A DNA stretch of 64,000 bases from Salvia splendens (GCF_004379255.2 NC_056049.1:20878063-20942062); one strand, 5' to 3'; positions 31,501 to 45,700 are shown, numbered from the stretch's first letter. Translations and numbers: made by a program. Notes: a model not told the origin generated them from the sequence alone.

Positions 31501-33824
31501 CTGGTGGCCTTGCAACTGAACCTTTAGAAGGAGCATCATTTGATTCATTGATTGGAAGGAAAGTCAGGACTAGGTGGCCTGATGATAATAACTTCTATGA
31601 AGCTGTTATAACTAATTATAATCCTATTGAGGTATATCTAACCTGTAATGATTTTTAAACTACCTTAATACTTCTTGGTACTCAAGTATCTCCATATGCT
31701 CTTTTTCCAGGGACGACATTGTCTTGTTTATGATCTAGGTACTAATCATGAGACAATAGAGTGGGTTGACCTTACTGAGGTAGATAAACACTTTATATTC
31801 TTTCATATAAGATTTTGGATATATTTGTTTGATCGTTATATTTATTTGTTTATGATATCTTTAGTGTTCTTTATTGTAATATGTGAGGTAGAAACATATT
31901 CAATAGAAAACAAATATTATCTAAGTTTCATGAGTGAGATGCAGGTTGATGATTTAAACAAAGTTGTGTGTGAAAATTTGAAATACCTGATGCTCTGATA
32001 ATGTTACATGTGGAACCTTTGATTTGAATCTGTAGATTCTATAGGCTACGTAGACTTTTTCTCTAAGGTGGCTTAATTGAATGCTACTTTCTACTTTATG
32101 TTGGGACTAAATAAAGAAGATTGAAGTCCTAAATTTTTACTTTACATTTGTCTGAAATAATTTTGTGGTCATACACATTAAGTGTGATGCTTCTGGTCCT
32201 AAACAGTATGCTAATGGTCAACAACATTTCAACCAGATTAGTAACTTAATTGCATTTTAAATTTAAAATTAGAAGGAGAAGAATGTCCTTTTATATATTT
32301 TTCTTTAATATTTGTTTTTTTTTTTTAAATTCAAGTATTTTTTTAACTTTTATAGTTAGAATGATATTTAGTTCACTAAATATATACCAAAACATACTGT
32401 TTAGGAGCAGAAGCTATCACACCTATTGTGCAGGATCAATTGTTCGAGCAAATGTAGATGACCAATTTTGAAATTAGTAAATAATGAATGCTGAACATTT
32501 CAACAGAATTCTGTAGAAAAAAAGTGCTCATTAATTCTTTTCTTTTGATTATGCATCAATTTGTTGTATCTTGGGCCAGGTTTGAATGTGTTTGTTCAGG
32601 TTATTGATTTAAACCCAAATAGGTTTCTGTTGAGTTCTTGCTAATTTTTCTTTGGAAATGCAATGCAGTTACAATATTTTGTTCTACCTCAAGGTTTCTG
32701 ATGCTTGTATATCATCGTTTTCTATTGTAATGTAGACTTGCATTATCACTGCCATGACATGACTTTGATAATCTTACTAACATTGCATGTCGGTATTATC
32801 TGATGCTCATAGTAATGAGTGAATCCTCTTGAGCATTTACATGAAGTACTTGGAGGTTGACTATGTCTGAAGGATGCCTAAGATTGGCTCTGCTTGAGCC
32901 TTATTTCATATTGGCGGCTAGGACATTGACACAATATCAAAGGCAGAATACAAAGAAATAAAGGCGAAACAAAATGATTTATAATAATTGAAATATAGGT
33001 GCTTCTTTCAGTGTGGCCTGAGATTCATGGAAGTATCCCAAAGAAGGGAAAAAAGGATAAAAAGATAAACGAATGAATAAATAAAGAAAGATATTGATTG
33101 TATTAATGATGATGATGATGATTTTCCATACTGGAATGAGAGTCTTATATGATCGGTATTCTCTTTGTAGATTTCTCCTGAAGATATACAGTGGGAAGGT
33201 GAAGACCCTGGAATTTTCCATCATGGAGGTTACGGCGGACCAGGTCATGGACCGAATAGACATCTTGGGCGGGATAGTGCTCCAGGTGCTGGAAGAGGGC
33301 GGGGAATGGTGAAAGGTCAATCCAGAAAGGACTTCCAACCGTCACAGAATGGCATCGGAAAGAAGGGACCAGATGATATTCAGTTGCTTCACACCGACAC
33401 TTTAATTAAGGAGGTATAAAGTTAGGTCTACTTCATACTCACTGTTATGGTGATTTGTGTATATTAACTGTTAAACTGTGATAGGTAGAGAGAGTTTTTA
33501 GTGCTAATCATCCAGACCCTGTAGAGATAGAGAAGGCAAAGAAAGTGCTAAAGGTTAGAGAGTGATACTTTGTTTATTTTTATTAGTTGTTTCTATATGG
33601 GACAACCGCAAGTTTAACCTTTTGAAAAAACAGGAGCATGAACAATCTCTTACTGAGGCAATTGCAAGGCTCGGTGATTTATCTGATGGGGAGAGTGGTA
33701 TGTTATTTTTGATCTAATAATGAAAGCTTCTTGTTTATTTCTTTTTCATGACAAAGTTTGGACTTTTGTCATTACAGATGAGGGTGGGCGCTTTTTACAT
33801 GCACAAGCTATGGATAGGGAATGA
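28537..33824 (+). CDS. EML3: EMSY-LIKE protein with ENT and Agenet/Tudor-like domains (EML3-type)
   Basis: I join ten coding exons, all with GT-AG borders: 28537-28567, 30556-30764, 30863-30972, 31087-31336, 31422-31631, 31711-31779, 33171-33413, 33485-33553, 33634-33697 and 33778-33824. They total 1302 nt, or 433 aa, with phase kept throughout. The N-terminus reads [20 protein letters not shown]. The ENT domain (about 51-120) holds [18 protein letters not shown] and [12 protein letters not shown] Ser/Pro-rich, Lys-rich middle follows. The Agenet/Tudor-like domain (about 237-300) holds [20 protein letters not shown]. The C-terminus is a predicted coiled coil. EML proteins are nuclear and are thought to read histone marks; in Arabidopsis they act in downy-mildew resistance and in seed development. 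Intron 1 (1988 bp) carries a Harbinger MITE. Intron 6 is also long (1391 bp). EML3 versus another EML is my best guess. Confidence 0.9.
28879..29247. mobile_element. PIF/Harbinger MITE in EML intron 1
   Basis: The left end reads AGCATCAGCAGTGGC and the right end GCCACTGCTGATGCTC. TTA flanks both (28876-28878 and 29248-29250). The 369-bp body repeats GGAATTCC/CGGAATTC about nine times on both strands and has no gene. One base seems lost from the left terminus. Confidence 0.87.
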
Positions 33825-35266
33825 TAGACATCATTGAAATTATTGGCGACATGGATGGAAAGATATATAGAGTAGTGCTGGCGACGAAGGTCTGTTTCAA
33901 ACTATCATGCATCAACATGGTAAAGTTCCAGCTCTGGCGTCAGGATTTTGTTGTATAATGGTTTAATTCAACTAAGTTTCGTAATAGTTTGTCCGTTTTA
34001 GTTCTCAGGCGAAAGCCATTACAGGTCGGTTTCCCTTCATTAACTGGATAGTGCTAGCGTGCGTATATGTTCACTAACAGTTGCCATTAAGGTGTAGTCA
34101 TGTACAAATTGTGTTCATGTTGAGGTTTAGCTTCTCTTATTTAAAATTTTGGCATTGACAAAATAATAGTAGTGTTTATATCTGCGGGCCTTCTTTCACT
34201 TTTTCTACCTACTTATCATAATGTGTGGTGTTGATTATGCCGACGTCGACTAGTTCCACAAAGGTGTTTATTTGCCACAGTTGCGCAACTGCTTCCTCAA
34301 CTAGAACTAGTTATAAATGGTATGTAGTGGCAACAGCAGCCTCTCAATATATTTTTTAACTTAGTATAAAGATATGTAAATACGTAACTCATAAATCGAA
34401 GTAAAATCAGAATCCCAATTTGTTTCCACGGTGTCTAATGTGCATGATGAAGCCATCTTCGGCTAAGAAGAGACCACTCAAAGGGGTGGAGGGGATGCGG
34501 CTGCCGGGATACCTGCTCTGTTTGCGATGGCAATAAAATCTCAAATCTATAGAAAACCCTTCGAATAATTTAATACAGAAGAACGAAGAGATTCGTGAAG
34601 AATAAAGATTAATTCACAACATTACACCGTGTAATGTTGTGAATTTACACGTACCAAAGATTTAAGAAAAAACAAATACTGCCTAGAATGGCTGTAGTTT
34701 CTATCGTTTATGTCGAAACAAGTTACTATTAAATTGCATGAGAAAATAATCAAAACAACGAGTATTAAATAGCATCATTTATAGTTGATCATTTAAATGT
34801 AAACTAGTACTAATAACCAATATGATATTATCAATTTTTTTTCTGCATGTAACCATTAGTTTTAAGTAATTACTAGTTTAAGTTGCTGAGTTATTGGTAG
34901 AGAAATGTCATCTGAGGTAAAAGCTAGAGTGCAAGGTATTCTTTTTACAAAGATTTCACACAACACATTTTGGATGTGGAAAATACCCATGATTATGAGT
35001 TTTTGTTAAACATTAAATTTAATCAAGAAGTAAGAAATCAAACACCTTTATATTGTTATAGGTTTCTAGAAAGTAAAGAAAGGCACGAAAAGCCAATCTG
35101 ATGAAGAGACAGTAAATTTTCAGCAACCATAGAATTTGGCTGTTTACAATATGAGGTCGTCTGACATTATTTGATGTCACACTACATAGAAATCATTATC
35201 TGCTTTTATGTCTAATACTAATGATACTGCTGAATTTGTTAATAAGAAGCAGATTACACAAACTGG
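33825..35266. other. Convergent 3' region between EML and CCCH genes
   Basis: It must hold both 3' UTRs. A palindrome lies at 34611-34645. A GC-richer patch at about 34440-34545 differs from its surroundings but shows no recognisable protein in any frame. Confidence 0.5.
34611..34645. repeat. Perfect 17-bp palindrome with one-base centre
   Basis: AATTCACAACATTACAC, then C, then GTGTAATGTTGTGAATT. It could form a cruciform or an RNA hairpin in a read-through transcript. Confidence 0.9.
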
Positions 35267-37254
35267 TTAAGCCAATGAGTTCCGTAATTCAGCAGCAGAA
35301 TGAGCAAAATGGCATCTATCTCCGAAAGTGCACAATCCCTTGGGGAATTTCTCGCACATCTTCTTCTTATAATGGCTGCTGCTGCTGCTGCTGCTTGGTG
35401 GACCACCATGACTATACGAGCCTCCCATAGAATGATGATGATTCTCTTGATGGCCGGATGACGATTCAGTAATATTCACAATGAGTTGGCGTACCATCGA
35501 ACTAGCCTCCTTTATCTGATCGAATGTTCCTTCAAGCTCAATATTCCGCTGACTCGGATCTGTCTCGTGCTCCTTTATGGAAAGCTTCACACCAGTCTGC
35601 CGACAAATCTGCTTAGAGTTGGCACCATTTTTCCCAATAATAGGCCCAGCAAAGGAGGCGTCAATGCTGATTTTAGCAGTTGCTGATGCACCAAAGTTGC
35701 CCACAGAATGTTGGGATGCCTCATGGCGTTGGGAATACCCACCTCTCATTCGTTGATCTTCGAAGCCTGGTGTGGCTGGCTTGCCAAGCTCCATATCGCT
35801 ATGGGCAAAGTGGCATTTGTTTCCATATCTGCATCCCTCAGGAGTGTTTAACCTGTTGCAAAGCTTTGTTTTCATGTTCGGGGACGGTGAATCAGAAAAG
35901 GATGGTGTATTCCTTCCAACAGGCGCAGCAATCTTAACACCCATGTTTGCTAACTGGGTGTGCGCACTGTACCCAGGAACATAATGCTGAAAATGACAAG
36001 CATCGCCAAAAGAGCACCCTGCCGTGCTGCAATCACCAAATAATAGAAATGAGAAGCAAGATTCAAAAGAGCTTCCAATGATCATATTCCAGTCAATGAC
36101 TCAAACCGTTACCAAAGTCCCAATAACTGGGAAGAAAGTAATAGACAAAAATGCACAGTAAATATGCATTATTACAGAGTTACAGAGTTACAGAATATAA
36201 TGTTCCTTATTTTTTTATCGCAAACCAAACTAGTCTCCATGAAAGATGACGCAAAACCTGCCCACACATAAATGGATAAAAAAAGGTGCATTTTGCATTC
36301 TTTGCTTCTGCTTATCCAGTTCAAATATGATTTACACATTGTGAGGCAGGAACCAATGATTTAAGCTTCAACCACTCCTTGAAACTTGTACCAACTTATG
36401 AGTTTACATACTTTTCGGTTGCCTGTATACACAATTTTAATACAATAATATACTTCAGTAGTAGAAGCTTATGGTTCACATAGATTAAGATTATAACCTG
36501 AAAAACTTCGTGCAAGGCTTTGATTTGCTTCCTACACCAGTTGTAAACGAGTCCATTTCTGTACCAGAAAGTTGATTTCTTTCCTCAGTTAATATTTCAA
36601 TGACTTTTACATCCATCATTAAAGAACATCCTCATCCAGTGATGATGCCAAAACATATGGCAGATATGTAAAATTTTACCAATAGTGTTTTCCTGGTAGA
36701 CTTGGGAAATTTCCTAAATAATCATTAAGTGACAATGCCCAGTAAAAATTGATACCCAATAACCAAGAACATAAAGGCCTAATACAAAACATACTACATA
36801 TAGTTAAGTGGATCAGTTATTTTCTAGAAAGCTCTACACAAACACACCGAATTTAGATGTAGATTCCTTAGGTTAATATTATCGTTTCAATCTTACCCAA
36901 TTTACCCAAATATTCCTCTTGTAGAAAAAATAATTCAAAGACACTGGAATCTGCTTACTGCTCTCTTCACAGTTTTACCATCAGGAGATTCAACTTTAAC
37001 AAACAACCAAATTATCTCATAACCAACAACTGACGTAAAGCATCGTACTAAATCCAAAAGAAATAGCTCAAGTACAGAAAATCAACAGCACACATAAAAA
37101 AGTAGACATATGTATCCGCCGAAAATAATCGAATCGTAGAAAATGAGATAAAGAGATATGTTAATTCAAATTTCTAACCTTCTCTCGACCTTTTGAAGCC
37201 TCCATTCCCAGAGAAGGCGGCGTCTGGTCTGCCCCTTTTGCGCCCGAAATCCAT
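35267..37254 (-). CDS. KH-domain and CCCH zinc-finger RNA-binding protein
   Basis: Three exons join on the minus strand: 37254-37179, 36558-36498 and 36026-35267. They total 897 nt, or 298 aa, with GT-AG borders. The N-terminus MDFGRKRGRPDAAFSGNGG is typical of plant CCCH proteins such as Arabidopsis C3H36/C3H52. Finger 1 is C41-X8-C50-X5-C56-X3-H60, split by intron 2. Finger 2 is C102-X8-C111-X5-C117-X3-H121. A KH domain lies at about 165-235 with the GKNG loop that contacts RNA. Finger 3 is C270-X7-C278-X5-C284-X3-H288 near the end. A serine run before finger 3 is encoded by a GCTGCT-type triplet repeat. It probably acts in mRNA binding or turnover; the exact target is unknown. It is convergent with the EML gene. 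Confidence 0.92.
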
Positions 37255-37385
37255 TATCACTGCTATATCAAAATTGCAAAAATAAAAAAAAATACAAAAA
37301 ATTGGAAGAGAAACAAAATATTCGCACGAGGATATGCGCAGAAATTGAAGGAATTTAGTTTTGAAATAAAAAAAAGGCGAAGAAA

Positions 37386-37393
37386 AAACCCTA
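37386..37393 (-). promoter_or_regulatory. Telo-box (AAACCCTA on + strand) in CCCH leader
   Basis: AAACCCTA lies about 130 bp upstream of the start codon, in the likely 5' UTR. Confidence 0.4.
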
Positions 37394-37458
37394 GGATTTC
37401 CGGAACTGAAATTAGATTCAAATTCAGTTAAAAGTGCGAGGCATTGAGTCGCTCCAGA

Positions 37459-37465
37459 TTTTATA
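37459..37465 (-). promoter_or_regulatory. TATA box of CCCH gene
   Basis: On the minus strand TATAAAA lies 205 bp upstream of the start codon. It would place the transcript start near 37430, upstream of the telo-box. Confidence 0.4.
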
Positions 37466-39300
37466 TGACAATTAATGTTGTGATTATTAAAATAAATGGG
37501 CCTTTCAAATTGGGCTTGGCCTGCATATATACCAGCCTTCTTTTGTTACAATTAGTTTATTTTACTGATTAATTTTTTTATTTGAATTAAACTTGTAAAA
37601 TTAGGCTTGGGCTGAGCTCGTCGTTGTGAGAGGACTGCGATTGAGTTTTTTGGTAACCGATGATTGGCCCGCATCAAGCCCATTAGAAGCCCAGTTCATG
37701 ATCGACTCAGATAACACTCATGATTATTAATCTTACATTTCTGCGCATATCAAATAATCTTTATATAATTGTAATTAATTTAATATAATCGAAATAAATT
37801 TGTGATACATTCAGATGTAATGTAATAATTAATCCCAACTAATTCCCTACATTGAATGTTAATCATTGGATGATATACTAGAAATACCCTTTTATTATAA
37901 GTTTGCATTTGATAAAGTTTCAATGATTTAGAATAATTATTAGATGGAATTAAAAAGTAGGAATGGTGAATTTAAGATGATAAGAATTGAAGATTATGAC
38001 GCTACTTGGGACCAGAATTAAATAGAAAATTTAATAATATTATATAATGATAAAAGTTTGAGAAAAAAGAAATTTTGAGATGAATAAGAGTAGATGATGT
38101 AGGTGATGCATAATGATTGTGAACGTGGATTATGGGCATTGACTATACATTTTTTGAATTTGAGTGCCAAAAACTTGGAAACTTTCAACGAAGCACTAAG
38201 GTTGAACTTTGTTGTCAAAATACAGATTTTTGGGTAATCTAATCATCATTATATATGTTTCCATTATCTCGATGAATATTGATGACCAACCATTTATATT
38301 CATTAGGGTGGTGGTTATATGTTAATTGATCTATCTACATGTACTATAGAGTATATTTAGGGTGATAATCAACTTTATTGTATTTGTGTCCTTTTTGTGT
38401 TTATACAATGATTTCGTGATAAGTTTGTGTATCACAATATCATTATTATTTTAATTTTGTTTATTTATTAGCTCATAAGTTATGGTTTATTTGATTATTA
38501 TTCTTTAAAGTTAGAAAATTTAGACTTTGTATGAATATCGTGTCGTGTAAAATTAATTTGCATTTTTATCATGCCATATAATTAACGGGGCATTATTGAG
38601 TTTTCTTGTGGCATTATCATGTTATTAGCATGTTTGTGTGGGGTCGTGTTCGTCTTCATGTTGAGAGCTTGCTTAACTAGTCGTGTTCGAATTTGAACTA
38701 GTTCAATCGTGTCACGGCGATAAAAACTCCAGTCACATGATTTACCTTGCCTAATTATCAGCATAATTTACGCTATGAAATTTAGTTACTCGTGAAATGT
38801 GTCTGTGTAGGTAGATGATTATTTTTATATATTATATTAATATATGGTTTTTTGGCCTTTCCTTACATTAAAAAAAGGTTTTCCAAATTGACAGTATTTG
38901 ACAAAAGATTACATATCTCAAAGACGTTTGCTCGAATTATGACCCGTTTTTGAATATTTAGGATTTACATTCCCAGCAATCTCGGTGGATAATCAATCTC
39001 CAATGATTATTGATTAATGTGTTATAACGTGCCAAAAGGTCTATATTAGCCGTGTTTAGGTAGAATGCTAAAGTCAAATAACAATTGCCCTTGTTCAGTA
39101 ACAATACCATTCTTTATTTTTATTTCTCCAAAATATATTGCTTTCATAAACCAATGTTTCAAGAAAAGTCCATGTATAGGGTTTGTTTTAGTTTCCATGT
39201 TCCAATCATTTCTTTCCTAAAAGGAGTAATTGGTGATTTGCAATCATTTCAGAATCTACTATGTCACTTCTCTTAGGCTTGAGCTCGGTTGAAGCTAAAG
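37466..39300. other. AT-rich intergenic DNA
   Basis: No gene recognised. A stretch at 38520-38720 with CGTGTCGTG/GTCGTGTTCG motifs may be a worn hAT-type repeat, but no ends were found. Confidence 0.45.
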
Positions 39301-39301
39301 A

Positions 39302-39759
39302 TAGGGCAGGTAATACGGTCGGTTCGGTTAGAATGGAACCGAAAACACGGTTAATCGAGCCCAAGCCTAACCGAGACTGAAGCACCGGAACCGAAACCGA
39401 ATTGGCCTCGGTTCGGTTCCTAGCCGGAATAGGGTCGGTTCGGTTCCGGTTAACCGAACCGGAACCGAATTTTAAAAAAAATTATGTAGTTTACAGGTAT
39501 TGATCCTTGGACATTGCACACGAAAAATTCCCACCTTGGCCACCACTTGCGCTGCATTGCGGTTTTAGTGTTTAATCGGTTCTTTAATTTAATAATCGGT
39601 TAAACCGATCGGTTCTCGGTCTAACCGAGAACCGATCAAGACATGCAGAATTTGGAACCGAATATAACCGAATGGGGCGGTTCTCGGTTAACCGAGAACC
39701 GAGGTGATCGGTTCGGTCATCGGTTAACCGACTAACCGATGACCGAATTATCAGCCCTA
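39302..39759. mobile_element. hAT-like MITE rich in CGGTT/AACCG
   Basis: The left end reads TAGGGCAGGTAATACGGTC. The right end, reverse-complemented, reads TAGGGCTGATAATTCGGTC, so about 16 of 19 bases match. The inside is made of CGGTTCGGTT/AACCGAACC blocks on both strands. No 8-bp duplication was found, so the family call rests on the termini. Confidence 0.65.
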
Positions 39760-42700
39760 CTTCTATCTATAATTTTTCCAACATCCCAATCCTTAAGATC
39801 GTGCTTGTATTACAATAAAAAAACGACTAAAGGCATTTTTTAATATTATTAAGGATGCTAATTTGTGTTTATAATTATACTATCAACACTTCATAAAGGA
39901 TTCTTATTGTTGGTGTCTCAATTAAAATTAGAGGACACAAATGAAGCATCCTTAAAAAAACAAAAAATTAAGATAATTTGTCATCAACTTAGGGACCTTT
40001 TTTATCCTAAATTGTGATTATTTTTAAAAAAAATTCAAACACTATTAATTGTGTCTGATTTTAATGTCCTTAGTAATGACCCATTGAAATAAAGTACTAG
40101 ATCTCCGGTTCAAGCTCGTCGGATTTAATCCTTTAAATTTCTATATACTTGCTTACTAAGAAAACAAAAAAAAAAGACAAAACATGTGGGCATATAATTT
40201 TAGAGCTAATATATAGTAGTATAATAAACGATAGGTGATTAATGAATCCAAATATTGGCCAGAATGAGTGCATTCGACATTTAAATCTTCACCCTAGATT
40301 CTTTGTTTGGTTGTTAGTTAATGATTTCCTTTTGAGGAAATTTGCAGTGATAAGAATAAAAGGGGTTGAAAGTTGAAAAAGTTTGAAACCGTGTTTCACA
40401 GTCAAACAAAATCTTTGATATCTTGCTTTCTTTCCTATGTTTCAACGCCAAAATATATGGTTTCATTTTTTCAAAACCCAAATAATTACACATATATTGG
40501 CGTGTTGAAAATGGCAAACTTTTCTTATTTTCGTGGAGATTTCTTACAAGAAAATTGTTTACAAACCACCACCTAGTATGACTATCTCTGGACCATCTCT
40601 AACTCTGACTTGTTTATTTTCTAAGATGAATATATGTGATTAGGTCGCTGCCTTCACAGGCTATAATAATGCGTTTATTATGTATATGAAGCTATGAACA
40701 AATTATAATATTGAATTTTTGATATAAGTATTAAAACAATTATTTTGAAATTTACAATGTTAAAAATAGACATAAATAGATTTCGTCATTTCGATAAGTT
40801 TTAAAGCATATTTAAAAATTAAGAATATTTATTTGTAGCTACTAAATTTATTAAAATCATTGTAGAAATATCGAATCAATCGTCAAACAATGCGAAGAGT
40901 ATAGCCAATCCATCAGGTTGCACTTATTTCATGTGAGTATACAAACTATGTATGTGTTCCAAAATTACACAGATTTTTTTAAAGTTTAGTTAAAGAAAAG
41001 GCAAGAATCATACACATAATAATGAACGCAAATACATAAATAAGTAATGTACAATAGTAAAATAATACTACAAGGTTTCTACTCTAAGTAAAGTTAACAA
41101 CGATAATGATTTATTTTTATTTTTCAACCGAGTAATAATTTATTGCAAGAAATGTAATCTTGATTTCTTGCTGGTTCATTCTCATACATTCCCTGGATTA
41201 CCTCTGTCCCATCGCGCATAAAAAAAAAGAAAAAGAAAAGTATAAAATGACACAATTATAGACACAATATTTTAGTAAAATAAAAACAAAATCCAGAGTT
41301 AACTATCTTAATTCTTAAGTTTCTCAACATATTCATTACGTGTGCATGGCTAAAAATCAACTAACCTAAGTGATGTAACTCAACCTTATCTTGAGTAGTA
41401 GAGAAATGGATGTCGTCGACTTTTCAAATTCGTCGAAAAGTAACAAAAAGATATGGTTAATTTATCACTAACCATAAAGTCATTTCCAGATAATAATGCA
41501 ATCTTCTCTTTGCTGATTGATTGATTTATTTGTGTTAAAAATGGGCCCCACGTCATCCTCCATTTCATTCCCCTATTTTTCACTATTATTATTATTATTA
41601 TATAGTTTGACTTGTAAGCATAGGAAAATAAGTGTATTTGATTTTGCAAACAGATAATGATTTTATCCCATATACGTATTATTTTAGTTAATGCAACCAA
41701 ATAAGTGGGCACCAAACTCTTTTTGGTGTAAAAGCACAAGTTGTCCATGTAAATTGTAAAACGAAATCTAGGGTCACAAATTAGAATAAAGATAAGGGCA
41801 AGACTGTCGCGTTCAAAATCTTTCAAATGGGATCTCAAATATTTTCGATTATTGATTCGTTTATTCGCTCTACATTCAGTCATGTCATGCATGTGATTGC
41901 TTTTTATGCAGTTTCATTTTTATTGTGTGCCTAACTCCATTTTTTTCGTTACTTTTGTTTTAACTTTCAAGCTTTTAGCATATATTCCAATGTTACATTT
42001 GTTCATAAAAATAGTCAGTCTCTAATGAGTTAAATCTTATTTTCAATATTTTATCAATTTTGCATTAAAGTTCATGTCAACGACTACCAAGACTATTTTT
42101 TTTCGTAGGTGGAGATAGAAGTATTTTTGGATAGTTGATGCTTACTTGACTTGGAGAATACCGATATGAAGGAGCTTACAATTAAGGTCTACCTTTTTAA
42201 TTTTTCTAATTTGAAATTTTCAAATGTTAAACAAATTGTTGCAAAAGATTATTAATTATCCGAATCGCTAAAGAAGAATATATTTTCACATACACTTTAA
42301 ATTACAAATCTTTTTTGTGCTTCTGCGTTTGCTCATGGGCCTACAATGGGATCAATTGACCTCACCCAACCCTACCTAAAATTGTTCTTGTTTTTGGGGT
42401 TTTCGATAATTAATTTTTAAATATTTTTGTTTTCCAATAGTGCCATTTATTTCTTTTACGCAACTGCAAGCCATTTAAATAATTTTATCAAAAACACATT
42501 TTGAATAATAACATACAGTCCTTACCGTTGATTTTTATTTTCTTTTTCTGATTGACATTATATGACCTACATAAATGAATGGCCTGCAAATTAAACATAT
42601 TGATATGCTGAAAACATGCTATGTAGCATATTAAGAGCTAGCGTGAGGCTCATGATCACCATATTAAATGATGCATGGTCATATATAAACCTAATCATAT

Positions 42701-45700
42701 ATAGTACATAGTATTAATAATTGAAAAATGAAAGCATCCAATGAGACCATACATGTGTTTATATCTAAATGTCTCAAACACAATAAAGCATTGATTTGTT
42801 CTTCTTTTACATGCATCATCTATTTAACCTAAATCACATCAATATACAATATTCCCTTTAATATATGCTAATCTATTTTTTTTGACTAAATCTAATTTTT
42901 TGACTAAATTACACCCATCAACCAAGGAGGAAAATCTGGATTAGGATTATTTGTATGATGGATACAAACAAAAGAATATTTTCAAATTTCAAAATATGAA
43001 CAGAATTTTATGACACAGAGATTAAATTTGGAAAGAAAGTTCTCGTGACATATCCTATCCTTAAACCAAAAAATTTCGAATCCCACTTTAATTTTCACTT
43101 AATGGCTAAGAAATGAAATGAGCACATAGATTTATCACTAAGAATAACAAATATAAACCAACCACTCCGCCAAAGATTTATCACAAACGTCACACAAAAA
43201 GTAATCAACAATCCATCATTAGGTTTATCTCAAAGCATTATACATACACTTTATAGAAAGTAATTAATTTGAATTTAGAAATAGGAAAAGGGTCATCTTC
43301 TTCTTGTTTTGTTTTGTTTTAATTGCTTAATTAATGATGAAGATGGTTTGGCAATGAATGAGATAGACAGATAAACCAAGAAAACGTAGCACAAATCATT
43401 GGGTGACATACAATATTGGCAGTTGAAGTTACTAGTTAGGTGATTGGATCATGTGATAATGTCTCCTTCACTATTAACTATTAATAACTATACATCTAAA
43501 ATTTCTCAATCAGGTTTATCAAAATGGGACCCTTGGTCGGTTACTTAAATTAATCATCAAATCTTTGTATGCATAATTTTACTTTTTTTATTTGAAGTTT
43601 AACTTTACAATTATCTGTCCTATCTGTTCATTTGTTTTCTAGTTTTTTTGGTGACCCTTCCACCACGCCATAGATCGATTACACTATCAGTATTTTCGTA
43701 TTTTACCTCTAAACTTTAATTATTCGTATCTGACTGTAGTTAATGAATTAATATTCTACATTTTGTCATCTTGATATGTTGTATGTAAAGTTATCTTAAT
43801 ATTGATTACTGGTAATAATTAAGGAAATTGAAATATATGAAAGATCTTCATTGAGTACTATCATACATATACTTCTAAATTTCTAATTTTCTTAAATACT
43901 CATGTCTTAGTTTAATGATATATATCGAAAATAATTGATATGATTATATCTAGATTCATAATTGTAATTTTTTGTGTGTATTGAGCATGTAAACACAAAA
44001 TCAATTATGAATTTAGTTATGGACTTTGATACAACTGACTGTTTAGAATTCATGTCATCATTAATGGTACATAGCAAAATAATAAACATGAAAAAATCCT
44101 GAGTCATAATAAATATTGTGATTTGAACATATAAATACATTAGTTGAGAAATTACTTATTGTTTAATTTATTTTCTCATGTTTAATAGAATCCGGCATAT
44201 GAATTCACTACTTTTTGTATTCATGCATATGTCAATTCGATGCAGGACAATTACCGGTATACATATCAATAAAAAAGCTAGGAAATCATTAATTGATTAT
44301 TCACATATATATTAACTGTACCATATGTTATTTGTATAATGAATTTGCATTCTTTTCAATACATAAGGTCCAACATTCTAATTTACTTCATACTATATGA
44401 TTCAGTTCATTCATCATATACCAATTTACCATAATTATGAAATTGCCATTGATTTGTACTCCACATCGCAATAGATCTATCGCCTTTGCTCGATATGTGT
44501 AAATGGCATAGTAGAATATGATCAAATAATAACTATCTCAATATGCTACTTGCTAATTAAATCAATACATTATATTAAAAATGTCAATACAGTGACATGA
44601 TATCAACACAAATTTTTGTTTGAATATACAACACAAATTTTTGTTGACATTTTTGTAAATGTCAAGATAAATTTGTGTTATCATTTTTAATATAATGTGC
44701 TGATTAGTGAACAAGTAGCACATTAAACAAAATGTCAAGATAAATTTGTATGGTATACTCATTTTACTGTATTGACATTTTAATATAATGTGTTGATTGA
44801 TTAAAAAATAACATTAAAATAGTTAGCACGGTAACACAATTCTAATATTAGTGGATAACCCTAGTATTAGTGGATTTTATATCTTAATTCATTGATGAAT
44901 TGCGATATTGATCATCAGTTGCATTATTGCATATACTTTTTTATATATGCTCCTTGTTATCTTTCTTACATTAGAAATTGACACGTACAATGAAATCAAT
45001 ATAAGTTAAGTAATGATTTAATAGAACCGTCTGTATATGTAATGATTAATTGGTCCTTCACTAAAATTTAATTTAATAATTGTATGTATTTAATATAACC
45101 AATGAGAAATATAGTAATTAGTTTTTTGGTGCTCGCACAACGCCCAACACTTAGTTTTGGACACGCACGAATAGTGTTAGCATCAATAATGAGAATTGAC
45201 ACAACTAATATTTTGGTTTATTTGGTAGGAGATGAGAGTGACTATTGGTGATTACACAATACGTGGAGCTTCAATAATTGGAAACAAACAAAATGATGGA
45301 TGGCCAAAATGTGTCCCGTAGGAAATTAAAATAAATCAATTGGACAAAATAAATCACTATATAAAGCAATTGATATAGATGGTCCATATATGGATGACTC
45401 ATTACTCATTCATATATAATACAAAGGGTGCCAAGACTTTTAATATTATACGTACACATAAAGTTTAAGTAACAAATTACTTTAATAAAAAAACATTTAA
45501 TTGGTAATTTCTACTATCAAATTTAAAACTAAAGCTCCAAACTGAGAGTATCATGAATCTCGTGATTCTTGATAATATAGTTGAGCTGATTTTTTTTTTT
45601 TCAGATTTAAGTATAACAGCTGTACATTTTACTTTCTTTGAATGTGGCAAAATAGATAATTAGTTGCTGTTGGTTTTATTTGATTAGTACTATTCCAATA

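Noticed and set aside
34440..34545. GC-richer patch as a possible exon
   Set aside because: No frame gives a recognisable peptide, and it lies in the shared 3' region of two complete genes.
41386..41892. A 168-codon minus-strand frame
   Set aside because: No recognisable motif, AT-rich low-complexity composition, and no transposon or exon context. Long AT-rich deserts give such frames by chance.
43060..43090. TTCGAATCCC as a tRNA B box
   Set aside because: No A box, acceptor stem or anticodon arm can be built around it.
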